Below, one piece after another: positions 29,426 to 38,630 of a stretch of DNA of 39,399 bases. The notes under the pieces were generated by a model, which made no database searches, was not told where the DNA came from, and worked only from the letters and a program-made list of their open reading frames with translations. Positions within the stretch are counted from its first letter, which is position 1, and the number at the start of each line of letters is the position of its first letter. Source of the stretch: a candidate division WS6 bacterium GW2011_GWE2_33_157 (GTDB taxonomy: Bacteria; Patescibacteriota; Dojkabacteria; SC72); contig LBOT01000003.1 of the NCBI GenBank assembly GCA_000989675.1, forward strand, positions 1 to 39,399, written 5' to 3'. The translations under genes and the position numbers were made by a program.

Positions 29426-31351
29426 ATGCCAAAAAAGAGTGATTACCAAGCTTCAAATATTCAAGTTTTAGAAGGATTAGAAGCAGTAAGAAAAAGACCA
29501 GCAATGTACATTGGTTCAACAGATAGGAATGGTTTACACCATATCTTTACAGAGATATTAGATAACTCTGTTGACGAAGCCATTGCAGGATACTGTAGTC
29601 GAATATGGGTCACATTAGAACTTGATGGTTCAATTTCTGTTAAAGATAATGGAAGAGGTATTCCTGTCGAAATACATCCTCAAACAAAAGTGTCTACACT
29701 AGAAACCGTTATGACTAACCTTCATGCTGGAGGTAAGTTTGATGATGGGGCATATAAAGTGTCTGGTGGATTACACGGTGTGGGTATGAAATGTACAAAT
29801 GCTCTTTCAGAGTGGATGATTACAACTGTAACTAGAGATGGAGGAATATATAGACAAGAGTATAAGAGGGGAATACCACAAGCTCCTGTAAAAAAGGTAG
29901 GTAGTATAGACGACTCTATTACAGGTACAGAGCATAGATTCCTTCCTGATGATGAGATATTTTCAGAAACGACTTTTGATTTTAAAGAAATTATTAAAAA
30001 ATGTAGACAACACGCATACCTAACTGCTGGACTGCGAATAACAGTAAAAGACTTAAGAGTAGAGCAGGGGCATGCTCCTAAAATTTTCGATTTGTATTTT
30101 GAAGATGGTATTAAATCATATGTTCTCTTTATGAACATAGATGAGAAATTTGTAAATGAACAACCATTCTATGTAAACAAAGAGAATGAGGGTGTACTTG
30201 TAGAAGCTGCAATACAATATACAAATAGCATGGATGAGAATGTTAAATGCTATACCAACAATATTATCAATCCAGAAGGTGGTACACATCTTGCAGGTTT
30301 TAGAACAGCTCTTACTAGTGCAATTAACACATATGCTCAGAAATCAGAGTTGTTAAAAGGTCTTACTTCAACATTAAATGGTGATGATGTAAGAGAGGGA
30401 TTAACTGCAGTTATTTCTGTTAAGGTAGCAAACCCACAATTTGAGGGCCAGACTAAAATAAAGTTAAACAACCCTGAGGTTAAGAATGCTGTAGCCAAAG
30501 TTATCAGAGATGAATTACTAATTTACTTTGATGAACATCCTAAAGAAGCAAAAGCCATAATTGATAAAGCTATACTCTCATATAAAGCAAAAGCAGCTGC
30601 TAAAGCAGCAAGAGATGCGGTAATAAGGAAGAGTGCACTTGAGAGTACAGCACTTCCAGGTAAATTAGCAGATTGTATTAGTAGTAACCCTGCAGACTCC
30701 GAGCTATACATTGTAGAGGGAGATTCAGCTGGTGGTAGTGCAAAGCAGGGAAGGGATAGACATACACAGGCTGTTTTACCACTTAGAGGTAAAATCATTA
30801 ATACTCATAAATATAGAGTAGACAGGGTACTTGGTAATAATGAGTTTAAAGATATTACTACTGCACTTGGAGTAGGTATTGGTACAACATTGGATATTGC
30901 CAAACTTAGATATCACAAAATAGTAATAATGAGTGATGCAGATGTAGATGGCTTACATATAACAACTTTGGTACTTACACTCCTTTACAGATTCTTTAAA
31001 CCTTTAATAGATGGGGGATATGTATATGTGGCACAGCCTCCACTTCATAAAGTAGAGATTGGAAAAAAGAAATATTATTTTCTAAATGACAATGAGAAAG
31101 ATGAATTTGTAAGAAAGGCTAAAGCTGCTGGTAAAGTACCTGTATCAAATAGGTTTAAAGGTTTAGGAGAAATGAATCCTGGTCAGTTATGGGAAACCAC
31201 AATGAGTCCTGAAACAAGAGTGTTAAAACAAGTAAAAATAGATGATGCAGAGGAAGCAGAAAAGGTCTTTGAAATGTTAATGGGAACTGAAGTTCCACCA
31301 AGAAGAAGATTTATACAGAAATATGCAAAGAGAGCTAATTTAGATGTTTAA
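29426..31351 (+). CDS. gyrB: DNA gyrase subunit B
   Basis: 641 aa; EGLEAVRKRPAMYIGSTDRNGLHHI, SGGLHGVGMKCTNALS, VEGDSAGGSAKQGRDRHTQAVLPLRGKI, MSDADVDGLHI. Confidence 0.95.
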   Translation: MPKKSDYQASNIQVLEGLEAVRKRPAMYIGSTDRNGLHHIFTEILDNSVDEAIAGYCSRIWVTLELDGSISVKDNGRGIPVEIHPQTKVSTLETVMTNLHAGGKFDDGAYKVSGGLHGVGMKCTNALSEWMITTVTRDGGIYRQEYKRGIPQAPVKKVGSIDDSITGTEHRFLPDDEIFSETTFDFKEIIKKCRQHAYLTAGLRITVKDLRVEQGHAPKIFDLYFEDGIKSYVLFMNIDEKFVNEQPFYVNKENEGVLVEAAIQYTNSMDENVKCYTNNIINPEGGTHLAGFRTALTSAINTYAQKSELLKGLTSTLNGDDVREGLTAVISVKVANPQFEGQTKIKLNNPEVKNAVAKVIRDELLIYFDEHPKEAKAIIDKAILSYKAKAAAKAARDAVIRKSALESTALPGKLADCISSNPADSELYIVEGDSAGGSAKQGRDRHTQAVLPLRGKIINTHKYRVDRVLGNNEFKDITTALGVGIGTTLDIAKLRYHKIVIMSDADVDGLHITTLVLTLLYRFFKPLIDGGYVYVAQPPLHKVEIGKKKYYFLNDNEKDEFVRKAKAAGKVPVSNRFKGLGEMNPGQLWETTMSPETRVLKQVKIDDAEEAEKVFEMLMGTEVPPRRRFIQKYAKRANLDV

Positions 31352-31368
31352 TTTTTAATAGTAGGAAA

Positions 31369-31728
31369 ATGTTTAAAGAAGAAATAAAAATGAGAGATAC
31401 AGATTTACAAAAGGAGAACGATTTACTAAGACTCTTTGGTGAGACTATGCCTAATCATACAGTTGAAATTTTTAAAGTACTTTCAAATGAACCTGAGTCA
31501 GAAGTTTTTAAATTGCTTACAGATAGAAGATCAAAAGGTGAAATAAAGATTGGTTTAGAAAAACTTGAGAAAGATATTTCTGGACATATATACGATAATA
31601 AGGGGAATTATGAAACTACTATAGAAATTGGTAAAGATCCACAAGATATGACAACCTTACATGTAAAAGAGGAAACTTTTGAGCAACTGTTGCCATTGTG
31701 TATTGAACCTAATAAGATAGGAAACTAA
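31369..31728 (+). CDS. hypothetical protein between gyrB and gyrA (start may be 31390)
   Basis: 119 aa open frame, co-oriented between gyrB and gyrA; no recognised domain. Confidence 0.55.
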   Translation: MFKEEIKMRDTDLQKENDLLRLFGETMPNHTVEIFKVLSNEPESEVFKLLTDRRSKGEIKIGLEKLEKDISGHIYDNKGNYETTIEIGKDPQDMTTLHVKEETFEQLLPLCIEPNKIGN

Positions 31729-31754
31729 AAATTTTAACCTGAAAGTATATTGAT

Positions 31755-34562
31755 ATGTCAGATAAAGAGGAAATTATTAAAAAAGTAGAAGAAGTTGTAG
31801 AGATAGAGAACTCAGATTCTCTGGATTCTCCTACACAACAAGAAGATACTGATTTAGATTTTGATGTATCATTCAAACCTGGAGAGGTAATGTCCAGATC
31901 TATCGTTGATGAGATGAAATCAAACTATATTGACTATTCAATGTCCGTTATTGTTGCTCGTGCACTACCTGAAGTGAAGGATGGTTTAAAACCATCACAA
32001 AGAAGAATACTCGTTGCAATGAACGATCTTGCATTAACACCATCTTCTCATTTTAGAAAATGTGCAAAGATAGCTGGAGATACATCAGGAAACTACCATC
32101 CTCATGGTGAGAGTGTAGTATATCCAACATTGGTAAAACTAGCTCAACTATTCTCAACTAGATATCCATTAGTAGATGGGCAGGGAAACTTTGGTTCCAT
32201 TGATGGTGACCCTGCTGCTGCAATGAGATACACAGAAGCAAGGGTGGGGAAGATTACACCTGAACTTCTAAAAGATTTAAACAAGGGTACTGTTACATTC
32301 ATTCCTAACTATGATGGTACAAGATTAGAACCAACAGTATTACCAGCTCTTTTCCCAAATCTGTTGGCAAATGGTAGTCAAGGTATTGCCGTTGGTATGG
32401 CAACACAAATCCCTCCTCATAACCTGGGAGAGTTGGTAGATGCATTACAAGAGATGATTAAAAGGAAAAATCAATGGACAGGTGTAGCCATTTACAACGA
32501 ACTTAGAAAGGCAAAAGAAGCAAAGGAATTAATACCTCAAACTCTTAATTCTAAACCAGAAGATTACTTAGAAAACTATGTTAATACAAAAGATTTAGAA
32601 TATCAGAAAGCAATAGATGCAATAAAGGAGAGAATATCAACCTCAGGTGAAGTAATATATCCCGATTTTAAATCAGAAATATCTCCAGAAGAATTAATAA
32701 CGATTGTACCAGGGCCTGACTTCCCAACAGGTGGAACAATATATGACAGAGATGAGATATTAAATGCATATGCAACAGGGAGAGGAAAGATATTACAAAG
32801 AGCACAGGCATCCATAGTAGAGGGGAGTAATGGAAGATACCAAATCGTAATTACTGAAATACCTTACCAAGTTAACAAAGCATATATGATTGAAAAGGTC
32901 GCTGATTTGGTAAGAGATAAAAAGATTGTTGGTATCGCAGACATTAGAGATGAATCAAACAAAGATGGTATACGAGTAGTTGTAATACTAAAGAAAGATG
33001 CCCAACCTAAAACAGTATTAAACAAACTGTTTAAATATACAGAAATGCAAAAGACCTTTAATGCAAATATGATTGCATTAGTAGATCAAGAACCAATAAC
33101 ACTATCATTAAAGAGAATGCTCGAGCTATTCCTTTCATTTAGGATAACTGTAACAGTTAGAAGATATGAATATGATTTAGCAGAAGCTCGATATCATGCC
33201 CATATATTAGAAGGTTTACTTAAAGCATTAGATTTCCTAGATGAAGTTATAGCTACAATAAGAGGATCCAAAACACAAGAGACTGCTAAAACAAATTTAA
33301 TGGATAAGTTTAAATTCACTGATGTACAAGCTCAAGCGATATTAGATATGCAACTAAGAAGATTAGCTGCATTAGAGAGAATGAAATTACAGAATGATTA
33401 TAAAGAAACTAAAGAAAAGATAATTGAATATAATGCAGTTCTTGATAGTCAAGATCGAATATTAGAAATAATTAGTAGTGATTTAGAAGTAATAAAGGAA
33501 TCATATGGTGATAAGAGAAGAACAAGGGTTGTAAAAGGAAAAGTAGATCAAATATCTGAAGAGGATTTAATTGTAAAAGAAGAAACATTAATAACAATTA
33601 CTCACTCAGGATATGTAAAGAGAGTTCCACCTTCTACATATCAAGTACAAAAAAGAGGTGGCAAAGGAATTTCAGGGGGAGAAACAAAAGAAGGTGACTT
33701 TATTGAACATGTTCTTTTATGTAGTACACATGATGAATTGCTTCTGTTTACAAACAAGGGAAGGGTGTTTAATACAAGAATATTTGAGATACCAGAATAT
33801 GGAAGAACTGCAAAAGGTATTCCACTCATCAACCTTGTACAGTTAGATCAAAATGAAACCATCACCTCTATACTAACTAGAGATCATAAGGGTAGTGTCA
33901 TGGGTTCTGAGGAAATTCAAGAAGATCAAGATACTAAGAAGGTTGTTGATAAAAAGAGTTTCAAATACTTCTTAATGGTAACAAAGAATGGAGTAGTTAA
34001 GAAAACGGAATTAAACCAATTTGAGAAGATTAGATCCAATGGTTTAACTGCAATAAAGTTAGATGTAAATGATGAACTAATATGGGTAAAACCAACTACA
34101 GGTGATGATGAAGTAATACTTGTCACTGCAGATGGCAAATCAATAAGGTTTACTGAAAAAGACGTAAGACCAATGGGGAGAAGTACAAGGGGTGTAACTG
34201 GAATGAAATTTAAATCTTCCTCTGACTATATAGTAGGAATAGGGGTTGTAAGAGCAAATGAGAATAGGTTGTTTACACTCTCCGAGAAAGGTTTTGGAAA
34301 GATGTCTTTACTAAAGGAGTATACAAAGCAAAAGAGAGGTGGAACAGGAATATTTACATTTAGAGTAACCGAAAAAACTGGTAAAGTAGCAGTTGCAAGA
34401 GTGCTCGATCATCCTAATGCAGAAATAGTGGTAATATCCGAAAAATCTAAAGTAATTAGATCCTCTATTAATGCTATTCCTGTACTTGGGAGACAAACTA
34501 GTGGAGTAAAGGTTATGAAGATAAATGATGATGATAGAGTAGCTACAATGACATTATTGTAA
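31755..34562 (+). CDS. gyrA: DNA gyrase subunit A
   Basis: 935 aa; [55 protein letters not shown] gyrase box in the C-terminal domain. Confidence 0.94.
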   Translation: MSDKEEIIKKVEEVVEIENSDSLDSPTQQEDTDLDFDVSFKPGEVMSRSIVDEMKSNYIDYSMSVIVARALPEVKDGLKPSQRRILVAMNDLALTPSSHFRKCAKIAGDTSGNYHPHGESVVYPTLVKLAQLFSTRYPLVDGQGNFGSIDGDPAAAMRYTEARVGKITPELLKDLNKGTVTFIPNYDGTRLEPTVLPALFPNLLANGSQGIAVGMATQIPPHNLGELVDALQEMIKRKNQWTGVAIYNELRKAKEAKELIPQTLNSKPEDYLENYVNTKDLEYQKAIDAIKERISTSGEVIYPDFKSEISPEELITIVPGPDFPTGGTIYDRDEILNAYATGRGKILQRAQASIVEGSNGRYQIVITEIPYQVNKAYMIEKVADLVRDKKIVGIADIRDESNKDGIRVVVILKKDAQPKTVLNKLFKYTEMQKTFNANMIALVDQEPITLSLKRMLELFLSFRITVTVRRYEYDLAEARYHAHILEGLLKALDFLDEVIATIRGSKTQETAKTNLMDKFKFTDVQAQAILDMQLRRLAALERMKLQNDYKETKEKIIEYNAVLDSQDRILEIISSDLEVIKESYGDKRRTRVVKGKVDQISEEDLIVKEETLITITHSGYVKRVPPSTYQVQKRGGKGISGGETKEGDFIEHVLLCSTHDELLLFTNKGRVFNTRIFEIPEYGRTAKGIPLINLVQLDQNETITSILTRDHKGSVMGSEEIQEDQDTKKVVDKKSFKYFLMVTKNGVVKKTELNQFEKIRSNGLTAIKLDVNDELIWVKPTTGDDEVILVTADGKSIRFTEKDVRPMGRSTRGVTGMKFKSSSDYIVGIGVVRANENRLFTLSEKGFGKMSLLKEYTKQKRGGTGIFTFRVTEKTGKVAVARVLDHPNAEIVVISEKSKVIRSSINAIPVLGRQTSGVKVMKINDDDRVATMTLL

Positions 34563-34571
34563 ATTCTTTTA

Positions 34572-34775
34572 TTAATCATCATCCATATATGATGTTACCT
34601 TAACATCTATATCTTTTGATAACTGATCATATGTCATATATATCTTTTCCGTATTTATTTTCTTTAGTATTAAAGCTATCTCTTTTTCATACTTACTTAA
34701 CTTCTTGTTAACTATTTTAAAGTTAACATTAATTGCTGTTTTTAATTGTTGTATTTCACTTTGACTTTTTATCAT
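34572..34775 (-). CDS. small hypothetical, possibly coiled-coil protein
   Basis: 67 aa, convergent to gyrA; weak support. Confidence 0.35.
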   Translation of the reverse strand: MIKSQSEIQQLKTAINVNFKIVNKKLSKYEKEIALILKKINTEKIYMTYDQLSKDIDVKVTSYMDDD

Positions 34776-34936
34776 ATATTTACCATTAATAATTTATTAA
34801 TATATTCTCACATACCCAAATATATATTTCCTGACCTAAAAAGCGATATATATGAGCTTGTATACAACACACTATTGTATTCACAATTATGATACTTGTA
34901 ATATAGATTTTTTAATTAATATGCTAATCTATACAT

Positions 34937-35575
34937 ATGGGTAATAAAAAGAGTGTAGAGAAGTTATTAAATATGTACACAGTTCTTGGGTTTTTCTTCC
35001 TCTTTGCAACATTAGCATTAATTGCAGTACCCACATCACCATACATATGGTATAGGATTAACCCAGATGAAACTGAAAAAGATATTGAAAAGATTGTAAA
35101 AGATGTTGTTGAGAAAGATATAATCGTTAATCCTACTGCACAATTATCAACTGTACCACCTCTTAATACCAATCTTCCTGAAGGATATTTTGTATTGATA
35201 CCATCAGTTGGCATTAATTCACCAATATCTGACAGTAGAGATTACAAAGTCGCATTAAAAAAAGGTACATGGATAGTAGGAGATTATGGAACTCCTGAGA
35301 AAGATGAACTACCCATTATCCTTGCAGCACACAGATTTGGATATACAAGTTGGAGTACAGAGACAAGGAACAGGATATCATTTTACAATTTACCCAAAAC
35401 AGATATAGATAGTACAGTAAGTGTATATTGGAATCAGAGAGAGTATATATACAAAATATATGCCAAAGAAGAGAGTACATACATATCCGATTACAGTGCA
35501 GACCTAATACTGTATACATGTAAGTATTACAATTCCCCTGTAAGAATTTTTAGATATGCTAACAGGGTTAACTAA
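34937..35575 (+). CDS. sortase
   Basis: 212 aa; N-terminal TM, ILAAHRFGY (His), LILYTCKYYNSPVRIFRYANRV (Cys...Arg). Confidence 0.88.
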   Translation: MGNKKSVEKLLNMYTVLGFFFLFATLALIAVPTSPYIWYRINPDETEKDIEKIVKDVVEKDIIVNPTAQLSTVPPLNTNLPEGYFVLIPSVGINSPISDSRDYKVALKKGTWIVGDYGTPEKDELPIILAAHRFGYTSWSTETRNRISFYNLPKTDIDSTVSVYWNQREYIYKIYAKEESTYISDYSADLILYTCKYYNSPVRIFRYANRVN

Positions 35576-35602
35576 ATACCCAATATCTTGTAAAATATCC
35601 AT

Positions 35603-36427
35603 ATGAAAATCCTTTTTGTAATGTTTCTAATTACAGTTTTTTTAATCCTTCTCCCTCAAAAGATTGGTGATTCAAATATTAAAACTAATCTAGAAGAAAA
35701 AATAGAGAAGAGGATATTTGAAATAATAGAAGATTTAGATAACTACAAAATTATCAAACAAGAAGAACAACCAGTTGATACTCCAAAGCCAACTGTTACT
35801 CCAACAACAGAGTGGTGGAAATATCCAAAAGAAATACTTACAACTAAGAGAAGTGGTGATGATTTACTTGTACTAGTAAATAAAACATACAAACTGCCAA
35901 GTACATATGCTCCATCAGATTTAGTTAAAGCAAGTAATTCAGGTATTAGAAGAGGAGAAAACTACTACTTAAGAAATATATTAATAAATGATTTAAAGAA
36001 TTTAATAAATGATTCTAAACAGAGTGGAGCAGATTTAAGTATTGTATCAGGATATAGATCATATAAAACACAGGTAGATACATACAACTACTGGTTAAGT
36101 AAGAATAATAATGATGTTGAATATGTTGATACCTTTTCTGCTAGACCAGGACATAGTCAACATCAATTAGGTACAGCAATAGATTTCAGTAGTAATGAAA
36201 TAGGGGATGTATTAGGAGATACATTTGCTAATACAAAAGCAAGTGAATGGCTAAAAACAAATGCATACAAATATGGATTTATTATTTCATTTCCCAAAGG
36301 ATTCGAAAGTATTACAGGATACAAACATGAAAGTTGGCATTACAGATATATTGGCGTAGAAAACGCACTATCCCTTACAAACAAGGGCTTAATCCTCGAA
36401 ACGTATTTAGTTAGTTTAAACCCATAG
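35603..36427 (+). CDS. D-alanyl-D-alanine carboxypeptidase (VanY/M15B family)
   Basis: 274 aa; signal/TM, SGYRSYKTQ, PGHSQHQLGTAIDFS, ESWHYRYIG. Confidence 0.9.
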   Translation: MKILFVMFLITVFLILLPQKIGDSNIKTNLEEKIEKRIFEIIEDLDNYKIIKQEEQPVDTPKPTVTPTTEWWKYPKEILTTKRSGDDLLVLVNKTYKLPSTYAPSDLVKASNSGIRRGENYYLRNILINDLKNLINDSKQSGADLSIVSGYRSYKTQVDTYNYWLSKNNNDVEYVDTFSARPGHSQHQLGTAIDFSSNEIGDVLGDTFANTKASEWLKTNAYKYGFIISFPKGFESITGYKHESWHYRYIGVENALSLTNKGLILETYLVSLNP

Positions 36428-36489
36428 TATGGACTTTTAGGTTGGCAAGTTGTATAATGCTATTGCATTTAATTTAACTTGCTCATTAT

Positions 36490-36729
36490 ATGAAAAAGTT
36501 AATCACAGCTATTTTAACTGTGAGCACTCTTTTCTTACTAAATGTGTCCAGCGTATTAGCAGATACTTCTAACCCATATGGTCCTTATACACCATATGAA
36601 CCTCACAAACCAGTTCCAACTGGTTTTGACGATACAAGTATCTTTTATATCGCAGGTTTAATTACATTTATTGTAGGAATGAGTATTCTTTCTACAGTTA
36701 AAATCTTCAAGGCCAAGCAATCTCTCTAA
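36490..36729 (+). CDS. small secreted protein with LPXTG-like sorting signal
   Basis: 79 aa; signal peptide MKKLITAILTVSTLFLLNVSSVLA, then KPVPTGF + TM + KIFKAKQSL tail. Confidence 0.7.
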   Translation: MKKLITAILTVSTLFLLNVSSVLADTSNPYGPYTPYEPHKPVPTGFDDTSIFYIAGLITFIVGMSILSTVKIFKAKQSL

Positions 36730-36752
36730 TAGGGAGATTGCCCCTTGGGGCA
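36718..36752 (+). terminator. tandem hairpins after the small surface protein gene
   Basis: CAATCTCTC-TAATA-GGGAGATTG (one G-U), then TGCCCC-TT-GGGGCA; weak T-tract. Confidence 0.4.
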
Positions 36753-36788
36753 TCTAAATGCAAATTATTTCTATATCTCTCTATGTAA

Positions 36789-37541
36789 ATGAAACTATCC
36801 TTGGTTATACCAACATACAAAAAACAAAGAGAAGTATTGGATCAATTAGAAAGATTGTATGGATATCTTTCTAGAAAAAATCCAGATTTTGAACTCATCT
36901 TTATCATTGATGGGTATGTTGATAATACCAAAGATATTTTGAATAAATATATTCAAGAAAATAGCTTAGTTAATGCTAAGGTCTTTGGATATACAAAAAA
37001 CAAAGGTAAGGGATATGCCATTAGATATGGAATGAAAAAAGCAACAGGAGATATCATAGGGTTCATTGATGCTGATACTGATATTCAAATTAGAACATTA
37101 GGATATGCATTAAATGAAATATATATACCTGATGTAATGGCAGTTATTCCTTCCAAATTACATAAGGATTCTAATGTAGAAATGACTTTAAAAAGAAAAC
37201 TCTTTTCATATGGTTTAACAATGATTAATAGAACATTACTTAACTTACCTAAATCTATAGATGATGTAGGTTGTGGTTTAAAACTTTTCAAAAGAGAGTT
37301 AGTAAAGAGAATGTTGCCTAATTTAAAGGTAAATAGGTTTGCAATAGACTCAGAGATATTAAATGAGATTGGTAGAGTAGGGTATAGAGTATCTGTAATA
37401 CCTTTCTTTTTAAACAAGAATAGAAGTGATAGTACTTCTGCAAATATAAGAGAGGTTAGTAGAATGCTTAAGGATATTTTTATGATTTCAAAGAGTAATA
37501 GCAACTTACTCGTAAGTAAACTAATTAAGATTTACAGATAA
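36789..37541 (+). CDS. family 2 glycosyltransferase (DPM1-like)
   Basis: 250 aa; LSLVIPTYKKQREV...LIFIIDGYVDNT...NKGKGYAIRYGMKKATGDIIGFIDADTD. Confidence 0.88.
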   Translation: MKLSLVIPTYKKQREVLDQLERLYGYLSRKNPDFELIFIIDGYVDNTKDILNKYIQENSLVNAKVFGYTKNKGKGYAIRYGMKKATGDIIGFIDADTDIQIRTLGYALNEIYIPDVMAVIPSKLHKDSNVEMTLKRKLFSYGLTMINRTLLNLPKSIDDVGCGLKLFKRELVKRMLPNLKVNRFAIDSEILNEIGRVGYRVSVIPFFLNKNRSDSTSANIREVSRMLKDIFMISKSNSNLLVSKLIKIYR

Positions 37542-37549
37542 GAGGAGTA

Positions 37550-37578
37550 TTGATAAATACTCCGTCCTATAGTATAAT
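37550..37578 (+). promoter_or_regulatory. sigma70-type promoter (TTGATA-N17-TATAAT)
   Basis: -35 TTGATA 37550-37555, 17-nt spacer, -10 TATAAT 37573-37578; the -35 lies in the inverted repeat GGAGTATT-GATA-AATACTCC (37544-37563). Confidence 0.75.
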
Positions 37579-37584
37579 ATAGTG

Positions 37585-37948
37585 TTTAGTTAAAGTCTGC
37601 TCTTTAATAAATAAACAGTAGTTTTTATCACAAGAACCGTGTGCATGAGTATTCGTAATAGAGATTGTTAAATCTTTAATATGAGTTCTTATGAACTCAG
37701 ATCTTTTAAAATTTCTAAATATATAAATATGGATTTATATCCTTATATATTTAGATAAAATAGCGTGTGATGAAATATAGAGTATAGTAGGTATATTCTA
37801 GGTGTTTTCAATCTGGATGGAATAGAGATATTAAATATATTGATATTTGTATTCCAACCAGATTGGTCAATGTGATGATTCACAAAGACACACCATTAAG
37901 GTGTAAAATTTCTGGAATTAAGAAAAAAATCCTTAAAGGAGGATTAAA
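37585..37948 (+). ncRNA. long structured 5' leader (hairpin-rich) upstream of the GC-shifted ORF
   Basis: Perfect or near-perfect stems: TGAGTTC-TTAT-GAACTCA (37682-37699), CTAAATATATAA...TTATATATTTAG (37715-37754), AATCTGG-GGAATA...TATTCC-CCAGATT (37810-37864), AATCCT-TAAAGG-AGGATT (37928-37945). Confidence 0.65.
37598..37609 (+). promoter_or_regulatory. boxA-like antitermination motif
   Basis: TGCTCTTTAATA, one mismatch to the E. coli rrn boxA core TGCTCTTTAACA; ~20 nt after the predicted -10. Confidence 0.4.
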
Positions 37949-38491
37949 ATGTTTAGACTGATTGGTCAAATACTTGGTTTTATTGCCGGGGTGATTCTTA
38001 TCATTGCATTAGTTTTTGGCGTGATAATCCTTGGCAGAATGGTCTTCCAGCCAGCAGTTGCTGTTGCAAGCAACCCAGAAGCTGTAAGTGCCTCAGTCGT
38101 ATCCAACCCAGTTTCAGCTCCAGCTTCTGACTGCGTAAAGCGGGCAGAGGAAATCGGTGCTCCGAAGGATGTTGTATCCGCAATTTGCGATGCTACTCCT
38201 GGCGGAAATGGTGTCTCAATGAGACTCCCAGTTGGAACAGTGGTCAAAATAGGTACCATCACATTTGATGCTGAAGACCGCGTATGGTTCTTGCAGGGTT
38301 TTACAACCCCACTCATGGCAAATTATGCCTTTGAGTATGCAGGAGCCGAAACCGCTCTCTTTGACGCACCATTTGTTGTTGGTTCCGAGCTTGGCTGGGG
38401 AAAAGATGGAACTCGCGTTCCTTTTAAAGTATGCTGGGATACTACCTCTGAAGGTTGTATACCTCCTACCGAACTTTTTCCTACCAAGTAA
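37949..38491 (+). CDS. membrane-anchored secreted protein of unknown function, GC-shifted
   Basis: 180 aa; N-terminal TM (MFRLIGQILGFIAGVILIIALVFGVIILGRM), Ala/Val/Ser/Pro linker, 4 Cys; strong SD AAAGGAGG 7 nt upstream of the ATG; G+C clearly above neighbours. Confidence 0.8.
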   Translation: MFRLIGQILGFIAGVILIIALVFGVIILGRMVFQPAVAVASNPEAVSASVVSNPVSAPASDCVKRAEEIGAPKDVVSAICDATPGGNGVSMRLPVGTVVKIGTITFDAEDRVWFLQGFTTPLMANYAFEYAGAETALFDAPFVVGSELGWGKDGTRVPFKVCWDTTSEGCIPPTELFPTK

Positions 38492-38560
38492 TTTTCAAAC
38501 CCATTTATGGGATACCTATCTCAAGCTTATGCTTGGAAGACTCTATAGCAGGATTCCGTT

Positions 38561-38609
38561 TTTGGGATTATCTTTTACTGTCTTCGGACAATAAAAACCC
38601 CAAAAACCA
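38561..38609 (+). ncRNA. 3'UTR stem-loop with UUCG tetraloop
   Basis: GTTTTTGGG...TGTC-TTCG-GACA...CCCAAAAAC: 9-bp outer stem and 4-bp UUCG-capped inner stem. Outer-stem coordinates read by eye, +/- 3 nt. Confidence 0.65.
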
Positions 38610-38630
38610 ATCCAATCATCACACGCTAGA

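Noticed and set aside
29940-29980. Second hammerhead-like core (CTGATGA...GAAAC) in gyrB
   Set aside because: Lies in conserved coding sequence and lacks a stem I hairpin abutting CTGATGA and a matching stem III.
34857-34866. Palindrome TTGTATACAA upstream of the sortase gene
   Set aside because: Short palindrome in AT-rich intergenic DNA; expected by chance and no supporting context.
38001-38594. Alternative ORFs overlapping the GC-shifted gene (37966-38316 -, 38001-38183 -, 38265-38594 +, 38455-38676 +)
   Set aside because: The 37949-38491 frame has a TM start, strong SD and coherent protein. The alternatives are shadow frames and partly run through the ribozyme.
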